Source of the DNA: Sulfitobacter sp. HNIBRBA3233
GTDB taxonomy: Bacteria; Pseudomonadota; Alphaproteobacteria; Rhodobacterales; Rhodobacteraceae
Direction of reading: 5' to 3'
DNA: 64,000 bases
Assembly: GCF_040149665.1 (NCBI RefSeq)
Contig: NZ_JBEFLP010000001.1
Span: forward strand, 2,418,001 to 2,482,000
In this document: piece by piece, positions 18,794-29,169 of the stretch
How the letters are laid out: every line of letters begins with the position of its first letter
Numbering within the stretch: position 1 is the stretch's first letter
Made by a program: the position numbers and the translations under genes
Notes under the pieces: generated by a model
Told to the model about the DNA's origin: nothing
The model's input: the letters and a program-made list of their open reading frames with translations, nothing else
Databases searched by the model: none

Positions 18794-18823
18794 CGTATAA
18801 CCGCTGGAGTGACGAGATGTAAA
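18794..18823 (-). promoter_or_regulatory. probable rpsT promoter
   Basis: On the minus strand TTTACA (18818-18823) and TATACG (18794-18799) are spaced by 18 bases, predicting a start near 18787 and a leader of about 108 bases before the S20 start codon. Confidence 0.45.
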
Positions 18824-18888
18824 GCGGCGTCTTGGTGGTCTTGCGTATCCGCGACCTTCCGGAACGATCCGGCGGTATCGGCCGCGGT

Positions 18889-19665
18889 CTACCTGTCGCG
18901 GAATTGCGCTTCGCGTTTTTCCAGAAACGCGCCCATGCCTTCTTTCTGGTCTTCGGTGTTGAACAGGGCATGGAACATGCGCCGTTCGAACAGAAGACCT
19001 TCGCGCAGGGGCACTTCGTAGGACCGGTTTACCGCTTCCTTGACGACCATGACGGAGATCATGGATTTCTCCGCGATCTTCTGGGCCGCCCCCTGTGCTT
19101 CGTCCATCAGTTTCTTCACCGGTACAACGCGGGACACCAGCCCCGAACGTTCCGCTTCTTCGGCGTCCATGAAGCGGCCTGTCAGGTTCATGTCCATCGC
19201 CTTGGATTTACCGACAAGGCGGGTCAGACGCTGGGTGCCGCCGATGCCGGCCACCACGCCCAGATTGATTTCGGGCTGGCCGAACTTGGCGCTTTCGGAG
19301 GCGATGATGAAATCGCACATCATTGCCAGTTCGCAACCACCGCCCAGCGCGTAGCCGCTGACGGCTGCGATGATCGGTTTGCGGATGCGCATGATCTGGT
19401 CCGTTTCGGGTGTGAACAGATCCCCGCTGAACACATCGACAAAGCTCTTGTCTTTCATCATCGCGATGTCGGCACCGGCGGCGAAGGCCTTTTCCGAGCC
19501 GGTGATGATGATGCAGCGAACCTTGTCGTTGCCCTGACAGCCTTTCAGGCAGTCGGCCAGTTCGCTCATCAATTGATCATTCAGGGCATTCAGCGCATCG
19601 GGCCGGTTCAGCGTGATCGTGGCCACGTGATTGTCGACATCCAGAACGATCGTTTCATAAGCCAT
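18889..19665 (-). CDS. enoyl-CoA hydratase (crotonase family)
   Basis: A 258-residue crotonase. The oxyanion-hole segments KAFAAGADIAMM and SGYALGGGCELAMMCDF, and the catalytic glutamates in FGQPEINLGVVAG and the preceding GGGCE, match true enoyl-CoA hydratases. It adds water to 2-enoyl-CoA in fatty-acid oxidation. The start is taken at MAYETIVLD (19665), with the conserved N-terminus, rather than 33 bases upstream. It stands alone between rpsT and mutM; no beta-oxidation partner is adjacent, although a thiolase lies 3.4 kb away on the same strand. Confidence 0.93.
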   Translation of the reverse strand: MAYETIVLDVDNHVATITLNRPDALNALNDQLMSELADCLKGCQGNDKVRCIIITGSEKAFAAGADIAMMKDKSFVDVFSGDLFTPETDQIMRIRKPIIAAVSGYALGGGCELAMMCDFIIASESAKFGQPEINLGVVAGIGGTQRLTRLVGKSKAMDMNLTGRFMDAEEAERSGLVSRVVPVKKLMDEAQGAAQKIAEKSMISVMVVKEAVNRSYEVPLREGLLFERRMFHALFNTEDQKEGMGAFLEKREAQFRDR

Positions 19666-19728
19666 GTCAGACGGCCTTTCGTTGTTGCTCAGAAACATGT
19701 GCTTATCACGGCGCGAAGACGGATCAAG

Positions 19729-20580
19729 CTATCTTTGACACACCGGACAGTAGAACGATGACCGCCCCGATTGCACTATGCGTGTGACAACGCCGTCACA
19801 TCCGGTGCGTTTGCACGGCTGTCCCTCGCGGCCGTAGACATCGAACGAATGCTGGAAATACCCAAGCTCTCCATCGGCTTGCTTGAAGTCGCGCAGGCTT
19901 GATCCGCCCGCTTCGATCGCTTCTTCCAGCACGGTCCGGATGATCGGAACCAGCGACTTTACAAGCTCTGCACCGATGCGTCCGGCTTTGCGTGCAGGGT
20001 GGATACCGCCACGGAAAAGCGCTTCGCAGACATAGATATTGCCCAATCCGGCGACAATTCTCTGGTCCAGCAGGGCGGATTTGACCGGTGCCTTGCGCCC
20101 TCGGAAGGCCTCCAGAAGAATCATCTCGTCGAATCCGTTGCCCAGAGGTTCGGGCCCGATGTCCGCCAGCAACTTGTGCGTCTCGGCGCCGTCTGTCGCC
20201 ATCAGGTCCATGGCCCCGAAACGGCGCGGGTCATTGAAGGTGATCCGCGCGCCATTGCCCATATGCAGAACGACGTGGTCGTGTTTTTCGGGCGCGGGAT
20301 GGTCGTGCACGAACCGGCCCAGCGGATCGCCCGACACCAGCATGCGCCCCGACATGCCCAGATGGATCAACAGCGTCTCGCCCGAACCGAGATCGGCAAG
20401 GATGTATTTCGACCGCCTGCGCAGGCGCTCCACCTGCTGTCCGGTCAGCCGTTCGGCCATATGCATCGGGAAAGGCCAGCGCAGATCGGGCCGGTTTACG
20501 TCCGCCCGTTCGATGGTCTGGCCTTCCATGACAGGAGCAAGGCCGCGGCGCACGGTTTCAACCTCTGGCAATTCTGGCAT
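19729..20580 (-). CDS. mutM: formamidopyrimidine-DNA glycosylase
   Basis: A 283-residue Fpg/MutM. After the initiator Met come the catalytic Pro and Glu of [14 protein letters not shown]. The H2TH region ([11 protein letters not shown]) and the C-terminal zinc finger ([13 protein letters not shown]...SFYCPVCQR) are intact. It excises 8-oxoguanine and other oxidised purines and nicks the strand. It is divergent from ubiE across 89 bases. Confidence 0.97.
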   Translation of the reverse strand: MPELPEVETVRRGLAPVMEGQTIERADVNRPDLRWPFPMHMAERLTGQQVERLRRRSKYILADLGSGETLLIHLGMSGRMLVSGDPLGRFVHDHPAPEKHDHVVLHMGNGARITFNDPRRFGAMDLMATDGAETHKLLADIGPEPLGNGFDEMILLEAFRGRKAPVKSALLDQRIVAGLGNIYVCEALFRGGIHPARKAGRIGAELVKSLVPIIRTVLEEAIEAGGSSLRDFKQADGELGYFQHSFDVYGREGQPCKRTGCDGVVTRIVQSGRSSFYCPVCQR

Positions 20581-20669
20581 CGCGGCTCCTTCGGGTCTGC
20601 GGCAAATGGCGGTTTGTATCTGGCTTTCTGAGGCTATATCTGGGGTCTGACAAGCGCAGGACCAATGCC

Positions 20670-21413
20670 ATGACCGACAAGACCACGCATTTCGGTGCGC
20701 AGACCATCCCCGAGGATGAAAAGGCGGGCCGCGTCCGTACCCTGTTCACGGATGTGGCGAACAAATACGACATCATGAACGACGTGATGAGCGTGGGCAT
20801 CCACCGCATCTGGAAAGAGGCGATGATGGACTGGCTTGCGCCGCGTGCGGGCCAGAAGCTTCTGGATGTGGCGGGTGGCACCGGCGATGTTTCTTTCAAG
20901 TTCCTGAAACGCGCGGGATCGGGCCACGCGACCGTTTGCGACCTGACCGAAGGGATGCTGGTCGAAGGCCGCAAGCGCGCCGAAGCCGAGGAGATGCAGC
21001 ACAGCCTCGATTGGGTTGTGGGTGACGCGATGCACCTGCCTTTCGAGGATAACACCTTTGACGTCTACACGATCTCTTTCGGCATCCGGAACGTGACCCG
21101 CCCGCAAGAGGCGTTGAACGAGGCGTTTCGCGTTCTCAGACCCGGTGGGCGTCTGATGGTGCTGGAGTTTAGCCAGCTGCCAAATCCGATGATGCAAAAG
21201 GCCTATGACCTTTACAGCTTCAACGTGATCCCCCGCATGGGCCAGCTGATCGCGAATGACCGCGACAGCTATCAGTATCTCGTCGAATCGATCCGGAATT
21301 TCCCCGATCAGGAAACATTCCTCGGCATGGTGCGCGAGGCCGGTTTCGAGAATGCGAAATACCGCAACCTGTCCATGGGGATTGCCTGTCTCCATTCGGG
21401 TTGGAAAATCTGA
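20670..21413 (+). CDS. ubiE: ubiquinone biosynthesis C-methyltransferase UbiE
   Basis: A 247-residue SAM-dependent methyltransferase. The opening [23 protein letters not shown] and motif [16 protein letters not shown], together with [20 protein letters not shown], are specific for UbiE/COQ5. It methylates the demethoxy-quinol ring during ubiquinone synthesis. The start at 20670 gives the expected N-terminus. It lies 68 bases before ubiB in the same direction, a common ubi operon order. Confidence 0.97.
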   Translation: MTDKTTHFGAQTIPEDEKAGRVRTLFTDVANKYDIMNDVMSVGIHRIWKEAMMDWLAPRAGQKLLDVAGGTGDVSFKFLKRAGSGHATVCDLTEGMLVEGRKRAEAEEMQHSLDWVVGDAMHLPFEDNTFDVYTISFGIRNVTRPQEALNEAFRVLRPGGRLMVLEFSQLPNPMMQKAYDLYSFNVIPRMGQLIANDRDSYQYLVESIRNFPDQETFLGMVREAGFENAKYRNLSMGIACLHSGWKI

Positions 21414-21481
21414 TGCGCGGAATTCTGTGCCTGTCACACCCGTGGTCCGGGCCCCTCTGCTTGTCCCGCGGGGGGATATAG

Positions 21482-23014
21482 ATGCGCGGACCGCACAACA
21501 TCTGGCGGCTGGTGCGGACCGGCGCGACGCTGGAACGCACGGGTGCGATGAACGTCGTGCTCGATGCGTTCGAAGCGCCTGCCCCCGTGCGGTTTCTTGC
21601 GCGGACACTGGCGTTGCCGTTCAAGTTTCTGGGCTACAAGGGTGATCCGAACTTGCCCGCCGCGACCCGCGCGCTGACAGCGCTGGGGCCTGCCTACATC
21701 AAGTTCGGTCAGGTCTTGTCGACCCGCCCCGACGTGGTGGGCGAGGACATGGCGCTGCAACTGCGCATCCTTCAGGACAAACTGCCGCCCTTCGATATCG
21801 AAACCGCCAAGGCGTCGGTGGAAAAGGAACTCGGTGCGCCGATCGACACGATCTTTTCCGAATTCTCCGAGCCGGTGGCCGCGGCGTCGATTGCACAGGT
21901 GCACCGCGCGCGGCTCGCGCACACCGGCGAGGACGTCGCTGTAAAGGTGCTGCGCCCCGGGGTGGAGCGTGCCTTCCGCAAGGATGTCGATGCCTTCTAT
22001 CTGGCCGCACGTATGGTCGAGCTTTTCTCGCCGGGCTCGCGCCGCTTGCGGCCCATGGATGTGATCGAACACTTCGATGGCGTGGTTCGGGGGGAGCTGG
22101 ATCTGCGGCTCGAATCCTCCGCCGCATCGGAATTTGCCCATAATACCAAAGATGACAGCGGCTTCGACCTGCCGCAGATCAAATGGGATTATTCGGGCCG
22201 CCGCGTGATGACCCTGACCTGGGCCGAAGGGGTGCCCATGGGCGACAACGCGGCCATCGACGCCGCGGGCCACGACAGGGTCGAACTGAGCGAACGTATC
22301 CTTGCGCTGTTTTTGCAGCATGCCCTGCGGGACGGATATTTTCACGGCGACATGCATCAGGGTAACCTCAAGGTTGCGCCGAACGGGGATATCATCGCAC
22401 TTGATTTCGGCATCATGGGCCACATCGACGAATACACCCGCCGCGTATACGCCGAGATCCTCTATGGCTTCATCCGCAAGGATTACAAACGGGTGGCCGA
22501 AGTCCATTTCGAGGCAGGCTACGTGCCCGCAGACAAGGACATCGACGAGTTTGCCCGCGCCCTGCGCGCGGTGGGCGAGCCGATTTTCGGCATGGACGCC
22601 AGCCGCATCTCGATGGCGCGGCTTCTGTCCTATCTCTTCGAGGTGACCGAGCGCTTCGGCATGGAAACCCGGACCGAGCTTATCCTGCTCCAGCGGACCA
22701 TGGTCGTGGTCGAAGGGGTCGCACGGTCCCTTAATCCGCAGATGAACATCTGGCAGGTCGCAGCGCCGGTTGTGACCGATTACATCAGCAAATCCATTGG
22801 CCCAAAGGCAGTGGTCAGCGATCTGGCCCGCACCGCGCGCGTCCTGTCACGGTTCGGCCCGCGTCTGCCCGCGCTGGTCGAGGCCGCGTTGATCCGTCAG
22901 GCCGAAACACATGAACCCGCGCGCAGGCCGTTCCGGCGCTGGCTCGCGCTGTCGGCTGTGGGCGGTGCGGCCTCCGCGACAGCGCTGATCATGCTGGTCG
23001 AGGCGCTGACCTGA
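21482..23014 (+). CDS. ubiB: UbiB, ABC1-type atypical kinase for ubiquinone synthesis
   Basis: A 510-residue ADCK/UbiB protein. The family-specific KxGQ motif (AYIKFGQVLSTRPDV), the A-rich loop replacing the glycine loop, the catalytic-loop GYFHGDMHQGNL and the DFGIMG metal motif are present, and a hydrophobic C-terminal segment (about 488-508) anchors it in the membrane. UbiB is an ATPase required for ubiquinone synthesis, perhaps for moving lipid precursors. The start at 21482 follows a GGGGGGAT run. It pairs with ubiE upstream. Confidence 0.96.
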   Translation: MRGPHNIWRLVRTGATLERTGAMNVVLDAFEAPAPVRFLARTLALPFKFLGYKGDPNLPAATRALTALGPAYIKFGQVLSTRPDVVGEDMALQLRILQDKLPPFDIETAKASVEKELGAPIDTIFSEFSEPVAAASIAQVHRARLAHTGEDVAVKVLRPGVERAFRKDVDAFYLAARMVELFSPGSRRLRPMDVIEHFDGVVRGELDLRLESSAASEFAHNTKDDSGFDLPQIKWDYSGRRVMTLTWAEGVPMGDNAAIDAAGHDRVELSERILALFLQHALRDGYFHGDMHQGNLKVAPNGDIIALDFGIMGHIDEYTRRVYAEILYGFIRKDYKRVAEVHFEAGYVPADKDIDEFARALRAVGEPIFGMDASRISMARLLSYLFEVTERFGMETRTELILLQRTMVVVEGVARSLNPQMNIWQVAAPVVTDYISKSIGPKAVVSDLARTARVLSRFGPRLPALVEAALIRQAETHEPARRPFRRWLALSAVGGAASATALIMLVEALT

Positions 23015-23066
23015 TCTTTCTTTCCGGGGGTGGGTGCGAGGGGCAGGCCCCCCCGCTCCCGCTCCA

Positions 23067-24245
23067 TTACATGCGCTCGATGGCCAGTGCGATGCCCTGA
23101 CCGCCGCCGATGCACATCGTGATCAGCGCGCGCTTGCCGCCGATCCGCTCCAGTTCGTAAAGCGCCTTCACGGTGATGATCGCGCCGGTCGCACCGACGG
23201 GATGCCCCAAGGCGATGGCACCGCCGTTCGGGTTAACCTTCGCGGGGTCGAAATCCAGCGCCTTGCTGACGGCGAGCGCCTGCGCTGCGAAGGCTTCATT
23301 CGATTCGATCACGTCGAAATCATCTGCCTTGAGACCGGTTTTCTCCAACAGCTTCGTCACGGCAGGGATGGGGCCGATGCCCATCACCTCGGGACGCACA
23401 CCCGCGTGCGCATATCCGATGACCCGCGCGCGTGGCGTCAGCCCGGCGGCCTCTGCGGCTGAGGCGCGCGCCAGCACCAGTGCGGCCGCGCCGTCGTTGA
23501 TCCCCGATGCGTTGCCCGCCGTGACCGACCCGTCCTTGCGAAAGACAGGGCGCAGACCTGCGAGCTTTTCCATCGACGTGGCCTTGGGGTGCTCGTCGGT
23601 GTCGAAGGCAACAGTCTCGCGGCCCTTCTTGACCTCGACGGGAACGATCTGTTCGGCAAAGCGGCCATCGGCGATGGCGGCGGCGGCGCGTTCCTGGCTC
23701 AGAAGGGCGAAGGCATCCTGCTGCTCACGGCTGACATCATGTTCGTCCGATACGTTCTCGGCGGTCACGCCCATGTGGCCGGTGCCGAAGGGGCAGTTCA
23801 GCGTTCCGAGCATCATATCGAGCGCCTTCACGTCGCCCATTTTCTGGCCCCACCGCGCGGCAGGCAGGATAAAGGGCGACCGGCTCATGTTCTCGGCCCC
23901 GCCGGCGAGCGCGAAATCCGCGTCGCCCAGCATCAGGGATTGCGCGGCAGAGACGATGGCCTGCACGCCCGACCCGCACAGGCGGTTCACGTTCATGGCG
24001 GGCACGGCGTCGGGCACACCCGCCTCGATGGCGGCCACGCGGCTGAGATACATGTCACGCGGTTCGGTGTTGATGACGTTGCCGAACACGACATGGCCGA
24101 TCTGGCCCGCCTCCACACCCGCACGCTTCAAAGCTTCCTTGGCGACCGTCGCACCCAGCGCCGTCGGTGGCGTCCCGGCAAGGCTTCCGCCGAAGGTGCC
24201 GATTGCAGTCCGGGCGCCGCCCAGAATGACGATTTCGTCTGACAT
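23067..24245 (-). CDS. acetyl-CoA acetyltransferase (thiolase)
   Basis: A 392-residue thiolase. The nucleophilic cysteine is in [11 protein letters not shown] (about residue 90), with GHPVGATGA and the C-terminal CIGGGQGIA carrying the other catalytic residues. Length and motifs fit biosynthetic acetoacetyl-CoA thiolase (AtoB/PhaA type), which condenses two acetyl-CoA for polyhydroxybutyrate or works in reverse for butyrate use. No phaB or atoDA neighbour is present, so the pathway is undecided. It is divergent from kbl across 161 bases. Confidence 0.93.
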   Translation of the reverse strand: MSDEIVILGGARTAIGTFGGSLAGTPPTALGATVAKEALKRAGVEAGQIGHVVFGNVINTEPRDMYLSRVAAIEAGVPDAVPAMNVNRLCGSGVQAIVSAAQSLMLGDADFALAGGAENMSRSPFILPAARWGQKMGDVKALDMMLGTLNCPFGTGHMGVTAENVSDEHDVSREQQDAFALLSQERAAAAIADGRFAEQIVPVEVKKGRETVAFDTDEHPKATSMEKLAGLRPVFRKDGSVTAGNASGINDGAAALVLARASAAEAAGLTPRARVIGYAHAGVRPEVMGIGPIPAVTKLLEKTGLKADDFDVIESNEAFAAQALAVSKALDFDPAKVNPNGGAIALGHPVGATGAIITVKALYELERIGGKRALITMCIGGGQGIALAIERM

Positions 24246-24406
24246 GTCTTTCTCCTGTCTATTTCGGAGGGAATATGCCGAGCGTCCCGCAGAATGTCAG
24301 CCCATATATTCGGCCATGGCCCGCCGCGCGCCCGCGCCCGATTTCCAGACCGTGCCGCGTTCGTATAGACCGGTACACGTCACCGCAGCATTCAAAGAGG
24401 CGCGCC

Positions 24407-25594
24407 ATGTCCAGCAGCTTTCTCGATCATCTGTCCCGCACCCGCGACCACATCGAGGCGGAGGGTCTCTTGAAAAGCGAACGCGCCTTCACCTCGCCGC
24501 AGAAGCCGCGATTGCGGATCGGGGACCGCGACATCATCAACCTGTGTGCGAACAACTATCTGGGTCTGGCCAACCATCCCGATCTGATCGCCGCTGCGCA
24601 GGATGCCATGGCAAGCCACGGTTTCGGAATGGCATCCGTGCGGTTCATTTGCGGGACGCAGGACATTCATCTTGAGCTGGAAAGGCGGCTGGCGCGGTAT
24701 CTGGGCATGGAGGACGCGATCCTTTTCGCCGCCTGCTTTGACGCCAACGGCGGCCTGTTCGAGCCGCTTTTGGGGCCGGAAGACGCAATCGTGTCGGATG
24801 CCCTGAACCATGCCAGCATCATCGACGGCATTCGCCTGTGCAAGGCGAGGCGCTATCGCTACGCCAATAACGATATGGCGGATCTGGAGGCGCAGCTGTC
24901 GCAGGCCCGCGCGGACGGTGCGCGGTTTGTGATGATTGCGACGGACGGGGTGTTCAGCATGGACGGCACCCTTGCCGATCTGCCCGAGATTACACGCCTT
25001 GCCGCGCTCTATGACGCGCAGGTGATGGTGGATGACTGTCACGCCACCGGCGTCATGGGGCCGCAGGGCCGTGGGACTGCGGCCCATGCCGGTGTGGCGG
25101 TCGATATCCTGACCGGAACGCTGGGCAAGGCGCTGGGCGGCGGCATCGGCGGCTATATCGCAGGACCGCAGCAGGTGATCGACATCCTCAGACAGCGCGC
25201 GCGGCCCTATCTGTTCTCGAACTCCCTGCCGCCGGGGATCGTCGCCGCAGGTCTGACCGCGCTTGATATGGTCGAGGCCGGGGACGACCTGCGCGCGCAG
25301 CTTTGGGAGAATACCGCCTATTGGCGCGCGGGCCTTGGAAAACTGGGCTTTGAGGTGATGCCGGGGACGCATCCGATCGTTCCTGTTCTGCTCGGCGAGG
25401 CGCGCGCGGCGCAGCAGATGTCGGCGCTTCTGATGGCGGAAGGTGTCTATGCGACCGGATTTTTCTATCCGGTCGTGCCGATGGGCCAGGCTAGGATACG
25501 AACCCAGATGAGCGCGGCGATGACCCGCGACGATCTCGACCGCGCGCTTGCGGCCTTTGAGCGCGCGGGCCGCGCCTGCGGCATCCTGTCGTGA
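24407..25594 (+). CDS. kbl: glycine C-acetyltransferase (2-amino-3-ketobutyrate CoA ligase)
   Basis: A 395-residue alpha-oxoamine synthase. The [26 protein letters not shown] and PLP-lysine segment [14 protein letters not shown] are diagnostic, and overall resemblance is to Kbl. It converts 2-amino-3-ketobutyrate and CoA to glycine and acetyl-CoA, the second step of threonine breakdown. The start at 24407 follows AAAGAGG at 24394-24400; the frame extends upstream to 24275 without a good site. The usual partner tdh is not adjacent here; an App1-type phosphatase gene follows after 52 bases. Confidence 0.94.
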   Translation: MSSSFLDHLSRTRDHIEAEGLLKSERAFTSPQKPRLRIGDRDIINLCANNYLGLANHPDLIAAAQDAMASHGFGMASVRFICGTQDIHLELERRLARYLGMEDAILFAACFDANGGLFEPLLGPEDAIVSDALNHASIIDGIRLCKARRYRYANNDMADLEAQLSQARADGARFVMIATDGVFSMDGTLADLPEITRLAALYDAQVMVDDCHATGVMGPQGRGTAAHAGVAVDILTGTLGKALGGGIGGYIAGPQQVIDILRQRARPYLFSNSLPPGIVAAGLTALDMVEAGDDLRAQLWENTAYWRAGLGKLGFEVMPGTHPIVPVLLGEARAAQQMSALLMAEGVYATGFFYPVVPMGQARIRTQMSAAMTRDDLDRALAAFERAGRACGILS

Positions 25595-25646
25595 CTGCTT
25601 TTGCCCGCAGGCGCGAACGTTTTGCGCTGCGATGCGTTGCACCGCA

Positions 25647-26672
25647 ATGATCAGGAATATTCTTCACCGCGTCGCGTATCGGGCCGAACGCGTCATCGAC
25701 AGGTTCGCCCAGAACCGCGACAGCCGCCGCATCATCGAGCCCTATCTGGGCTATGCCGAACCCGGCCATATCGTATTGCGCGGGCGCGTCCTGACCGCCC
25801 TGCGGCGGAACAAGCCGAAACCCACCCAGTCGCGTTGGACCAATTTCCGGCAGATGGTGTCGCTGTTCATGACCGACGAGGTTGCCGACGTCGCCGTCGA
25901 GGCGGAAGGCTTCAGCACCCGCACCGACGAAGAGGGGTATTTCACACTGCACCTGCCGATCTTGGCAAAACCGGGCTGGTCGGAATACACGGTCACGATC
26001 CCCGATCAGTCGGTATCGGCTGTTTGTCCGGTCATGGTACCCGACCGTGCTGCGGATTTCGGTGTTATCTCCGACATTGACGATACGGTGCTGGAAACTG
26101 GCGCGTATTCCCTGCTCCGCAATCTCTGGACGTCGCTGACGGGCAACGCGATGACGCGCCGTATTTTCCCCGACGCGGTGGCGTTTCTGGACGATCTGCA
26201 CGCGGATGGACGCAATCCGGTCTATTTCGTCAGCTCCAGCCCGTGGAACCTGCATCATTTTCTTCTGCGTATTTTCGATCTGGCAAGTCTGGTCCGCGCC
26301 CCGATGTTCCTGCGTGATCTCGGGGTAAGCGAGGACAAGTTCATCAGCGGGACCCACGGATCACACAAGGGGAGTGCCGTCGATCTGTTGATGAAGGCCA
26401 ATCCGGAACTGGCCTATGTGCTGGTCGGGGACACCGGGCAGCATGATGCGTCCGTTTACCGTGATGCAATCGCCCGCCACCCGGGACGTGTTCTGGCGGT
26501 TGTTCTGCGTGAACCGGGCCCCGGACCGGACGAAGAGGGAAAGGCAGCGATCCGTCAGATCGAGGGATCGGGCGTTCCCGTTTTCCACGCCCCCGGTTTT
26601 GAAGGCTTTTCCGATCAAATCTTCGCGCTGCTGCCTGCGACTATGGCGGGCAACCGGTCCGGTCAGGGCTGA
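25647..26672 (+). CDS. App1-type phosphatase domain protein (DUF2183)
   Basis: A 341-residue protein. The C-terminal half has the App1 catalytic-domain signature: DIDDTVLETG (the DxDxT nucleophile motif of HAD-like phosphatases), YFVSSSPWNLHHFL, and LVGDTGQHD. The yeast relative App1 is a phosphatidate phosphatase; bacterial members are uncharacterised. No signal peptide is seen, so it is probably cytoplasmic. The start is uncertain: ATG 25647 (MIRNILHRVAYRAERV) is used, with ATG 25632 as an alternative. Its 3' end overlaps the convergent phosphatase gene by ten bases. Confidence 0.82.
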   Translation: MIRNILHRVAYRAERVIDRFAQNRDSRRIIEPYLGYAEPGHIVLRGRVLTALRRNKPKPTQSRWTNFRQMVSLFMTDEVADVAVEAEGFSTRTDEEGYFTLHLPILAKPGWSEYTVTIPDQSVSAVCPVMVPDRAADFGVISDIDDTVLETGAYSLLRNLWTSLTGNAMTRRIFPDAVAFLDDLHADGRNPVYFVSSSPWNLHHFLLRIFDLASLVRAPMFLRDLGVSEDKFISGTHGSHKGSAVDLLMKANPELAYVLVGDTGQHDASVYRDAIARHPGRVLAVVLREPGPGPDEEGKAAIRQIEGSGVPVFHAPGFEGFSDQIFALLPATMAGNRSGQG

Positions 26673-27397
26673 GGCGACAGTCGAACCCGCCCTTTGTCGG
26701 TCAGTTGCCAGCAGTCCGTGCCCTCGATCGCCACGGCGGCCAGCGGATTGCCGTATCCGGCGCCTGCGTCGATATTGATCCGGTTGCCGTAATGTGTGGC
26801 GGTATCGACAGGCGTGTGCCCGTGCACGACCAGCTTTCCGTGGTCACTGTCGTCTTGGTGGAATTCCTTGCGGATCCACAGCAGGTCCTGCTCGGCCTGA
26901 TGGTCGAGCATTATGCCCGGCCTGATCCCCGCATGGGCAAAGAACAGGCTGTCGGTCTGGTGGCAGAAAGGCAGCGTGCGCAGGAAGTCCACATGCGCCT
27001 TGGGCACCGCCTCGCGGGCGCGGGCGTGGACGGCGATCAGACGCTCCTGCGGCTTCATGTCGATCCCGTAGGAGGCGAGCGTCGTATCGCCCCCCAGACG
27101 CGGATGCAGCCAGTAAAGGCCGATGGGGAGCACCGCGTCGTGTCTTGGATAGGCTTCGAGAAACCATTCGAACATCCGGTCATGGTTGCCCTTCAGACAG
27201 GTCCATGGCTTGCCCGCGGCGCGCCCTTCGATCAGGTGGTTGATCACACCGGCGCTGTCCGGACCGCGATCGGTGTAGTCGCCGATGAACACGATGTCCG
27301 CGTCGGCCCCTCCGTCCGCCTCGATCAGGGACAGCACGCGCAACAGTTCATCCAGCTGTCCGTGAATATCACCAATTGCGTAGATCGGTCTGGTCAT
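26663..27397 (-). CDS. PPP-family metallophosphatase
   Basis: A 244-residue calcineurin-like phosphatase. All metal-binding motifs are present: GDIHGQLDEL, GDYTDRGPDSAG, LKGNHDRM and HGHTPVD. This is the bacterial PPP type (Ser/Thr phosphatase or diadenosine tetraphosphatase-like); substrate is unknown. It is a single gene, upstream of nothing obvious, separated from serA by serA's strong terminator and overlapping the App1 gene tail by ten bases. Confidence 0.9.
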   Translation of the reverse strand: MTRPIYAIGDIHGQLDELLRVLSLIEADGGADADIVFIGDYTDRGPDSAGVINHLIEGRAAGKPWTCLKGNHDRMFEWFLEAYPRHDAVLPIGLYWLHPRLGGDTTLASYGIDMKPQERLIAVHARAREAVPKAHVDFLRTLPFCHQTDSLFFAHAGIRPGIMLDHQAEQDLLWIRKEFHQDDSDHGKLVVHGHTPVDTATHYGNRINIDAGAGYGNPLAAVAIEGTDCWQLTDKGRVRLSPQP

Positions 27398-27415
27398 GGA
27401 AAGCCCTTTGAGCAG

Positions 27416-27449
27416 AAAAAACGCGGCCCTTCCGGAGAAAGGGCCGCGA
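27416..27449 (-). terminator. serA terminator
   Basis: On the minus strand a ten-pair stem with arms CGCGGCCCTT and AAGGGCCGCG is followed by TTTTTT (complement of A 27416-27421), about 27 bases after the serA stop. Confidence 0.92.
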
Positions 27450-27475
27450 CAGGGAACGGTATATGCCCCGAAGGG

Positions 27476-29071
27476 TCAAGCGACGTCGAATTCCAGAACC
27501 TTCACCTGACGGAACAGCCCGGTTTCCTTGAGCTTGTCCAGAACCGGTGCCGGTACGGGTTCGTCGACGTACAGAAGCGCGATGGCCTCGCCGTGGGCTG
27601 CGGACCGTCCAAGGGTGAAGTTGGCGATGTTCACGCCGTTTTCGCCCATGGTGTTGCCCAGCGCACCGATGATGCCGGGCACGTCTTCGTTGGTGGTATA
27701 GACCATATGCGCGCCGACCTCGGCGTCGATATTGATGCCCTTGATCTGGATGAAACGCGGCTTGCCGTCGGAGAAGACGGTACCGGCGATGGACCGTTCG
27801 CGTTTCTCGGTCACGACCGTGACTTTGACATAGCCTTCGAAGGCGCCGGATTTATCCTGATTGGTGGTAGAGATCTTGATCCCTTTTTCCTTGGCCACAA
27901 CGGGGGCGGACACCATGTTCACGTCCGGATTCGCACGTTTCATGATGCCTGCGACAACGCCGCAGTTCAGCGCGGCGAGGTTCATGTCGGAAACCACACC
28001 GTCATAGAGGATGTTGATCGCCTTGATCGGCTCGTCCGTGAGCTGGCCGATGAAAGATCCCAGGTGCCCCGCAAGCTTCAGCCACGGGCCCATGACCTTG
28101 GCCTCCTCGGCGGTGACCGAAGGCATGTTCAACGCGTTGGTGACAGCGCCGGTCAGCAGGTAGTCGGACATCTGCTCGGCGACTTGCAGGGCTACGTTTT
28201 CCTGTGCTTCGGATGTCGCCGCTCCGAGGTGGGGGGTGCAGACGACGTTGGGCAGGTTGAACAGCGGGTTTTCCTTGGCGGGCTCTTCCTTGAACACGTC
28301 GAAGGCGGCACCGGCGATATGCCCGGACTTCAACAGGTCGGCCAGCGCTTCCTCGTCCACCAGACCGCCACGGGCACAGTTGATGATGCGCACGCCTTTC
28401 TTGGTCTTCCCGAGGTTTTCGCGGCTCAGGATATTGGCTGTCTGATCGGTGAAGGGAACGTGCAGGGTGATGAAATCGGCCCGCTTCAGCAGCTCGTCCA
28501 GTTCGACTTTTTCAACGCCCATCTTGCGGGCCTTTTCCTCGCCGAGGAAGGGGTCGTAGGCCACGACTTTCATCTTCAGGCCGCGCGCACGATCGCAGAC
28601 GATACCGCCAATGTTGCCAGCGCCGATCACGCCAAGGGTCTTGCCGGTGAGCTCGACGCCCATGAACTTCGATTTTTCCCATTTGCCGGCGTGGGTGGAT
28701 GCGCTGGCTTCGGGGATCTGGCGGGCGACGGCGAACATCATCGCAATCGCGTGCTCGGCTGTGGTGATCATGTTGCCGAAGGGCGTGTTCATGACGATCA
28801 CACCCTGTTTGGAAGCCGCTTCCTTGTCGATGTTGTCGGTTCCGATCCCGGCGCGGCCGATCACTTTGAGGTTCGGGGCATTGGCGAGAATCTTGTCCGT
28901 TACCTTGGTCGCGGAGCGGATCGCCAGACCGTCGTAGTTGCCGATGACTTCGGCCAGCTTGTCCTTGTCCTTGCCGAGGTCCGGCTGGAAATCGACGTCG
29001 ATACCGCGGTCCTTGAAGATCTGGACGGCGGCATCGGAGAGTTTGTCGGAGATGAGTACTTTGGGGGCCAT
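27476..29071 (-). CDS. serA: D-3-phosphoglycerate dehydrogenase
   Basis: A 531-residue long-form SerA: substrate and NAD domains (GVIGAGNIGGIVCDRARG; catalytic VCTPHLGAATSEAQEN), the intervening ASB domain (about 320-450) and a C-terminal ACT domain (DVPGIIGALGNTMGENGVNIANF). It oxidises 3-phosphoglycerate in the first step of serine synthesis; the ACT domain usually senses serine. It follows serC after 98 bases that contain an iterated palindrome, so the two may be one operon. Confidence 0.98.
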   Translation of the reverse strand: MAPKVLISDKLSDAAVQIFKDRGIDVDFQPDLGKDKDKLAEVIGNYDGLAIRSATKVTDKILANAPNLKVIGRAGIGTDNIDKEAASKQGVIVMNTPFGNMITTAEHAIAMMFAVARQIPEASASTHAGKWEKSKFMGVELTGKTLGVIGAGNIGGIVCDRARGLKMKVVAYDPFLGEEKARKMGVEKVELDELLKRADFITLHVPFTDQTANILSRENLGKTKKGVRIINCARGGLVDEEALADLLKSGHIAGAAFDVFKEEPAKENPLFNLPNVVCTPHLGAATSEAQENVALQVAEQMSDYLLTGAVTNALNMPSVTAEEAKVMGPWLKLAGHLGSFIGQLTDEPIKAINILYDGVVSDMNLAALNCGVVAGIMKRANPDVNMVSAPVVAKEKGIKISTTNQDKSGAFEGYVKVTVVTEKRERSIAGTVFSDGKPRFIQIKGINIDAEVGAHMVYTTNEDVPGIIGALGNTMGENGVNIANFTLGRSAAHGEAIALLYVDEPVPAPVLDKLKETGLFRQVKVLEFDVA

Positions 29072-29105
29072 TGTATGGATCCTTTTGCGGAAGTGCAGTG
29101 AGGGG

Positions 29106-29163
29106 GCTCCTCGCTACGCTGCGCGCGCTCCTCGCGAGGAGCGGCTGCAAGCCAGCGAGGAGC
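29106..29163. repeat. iterated GCTCCTCGC palindrome between serC and serA
   Basis: A perfect 16-base palindrome (29127-29142, GCTCCTCGCGAGGAGC) is flanked by an outer pair GCTCCTCGCT (29106-29115) and AGCGAGGAGC (29154-29163) set symmetrically around it at 11 bases on each side. The same nonamer therefore occurs four times in alternating orientation. It lies in the serC-serA gap and could fold as nested hairpins in the transcript. Confidence 0.85.
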
Positions 29164-29169
29164 GTCTGA

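Noticed and set aside
23015-23066. Terminator hairpin between ubiB and the thiolase gene
   Set aside because: G and C runs are present but do not form a clean stem with a T tract on either strand.
26705-29101. 798-residue plus-strand frame opposite the PPP phosphatase and serA
   Set aside because: It spans two real genes and the serA terminator, and has no recognisable domain.
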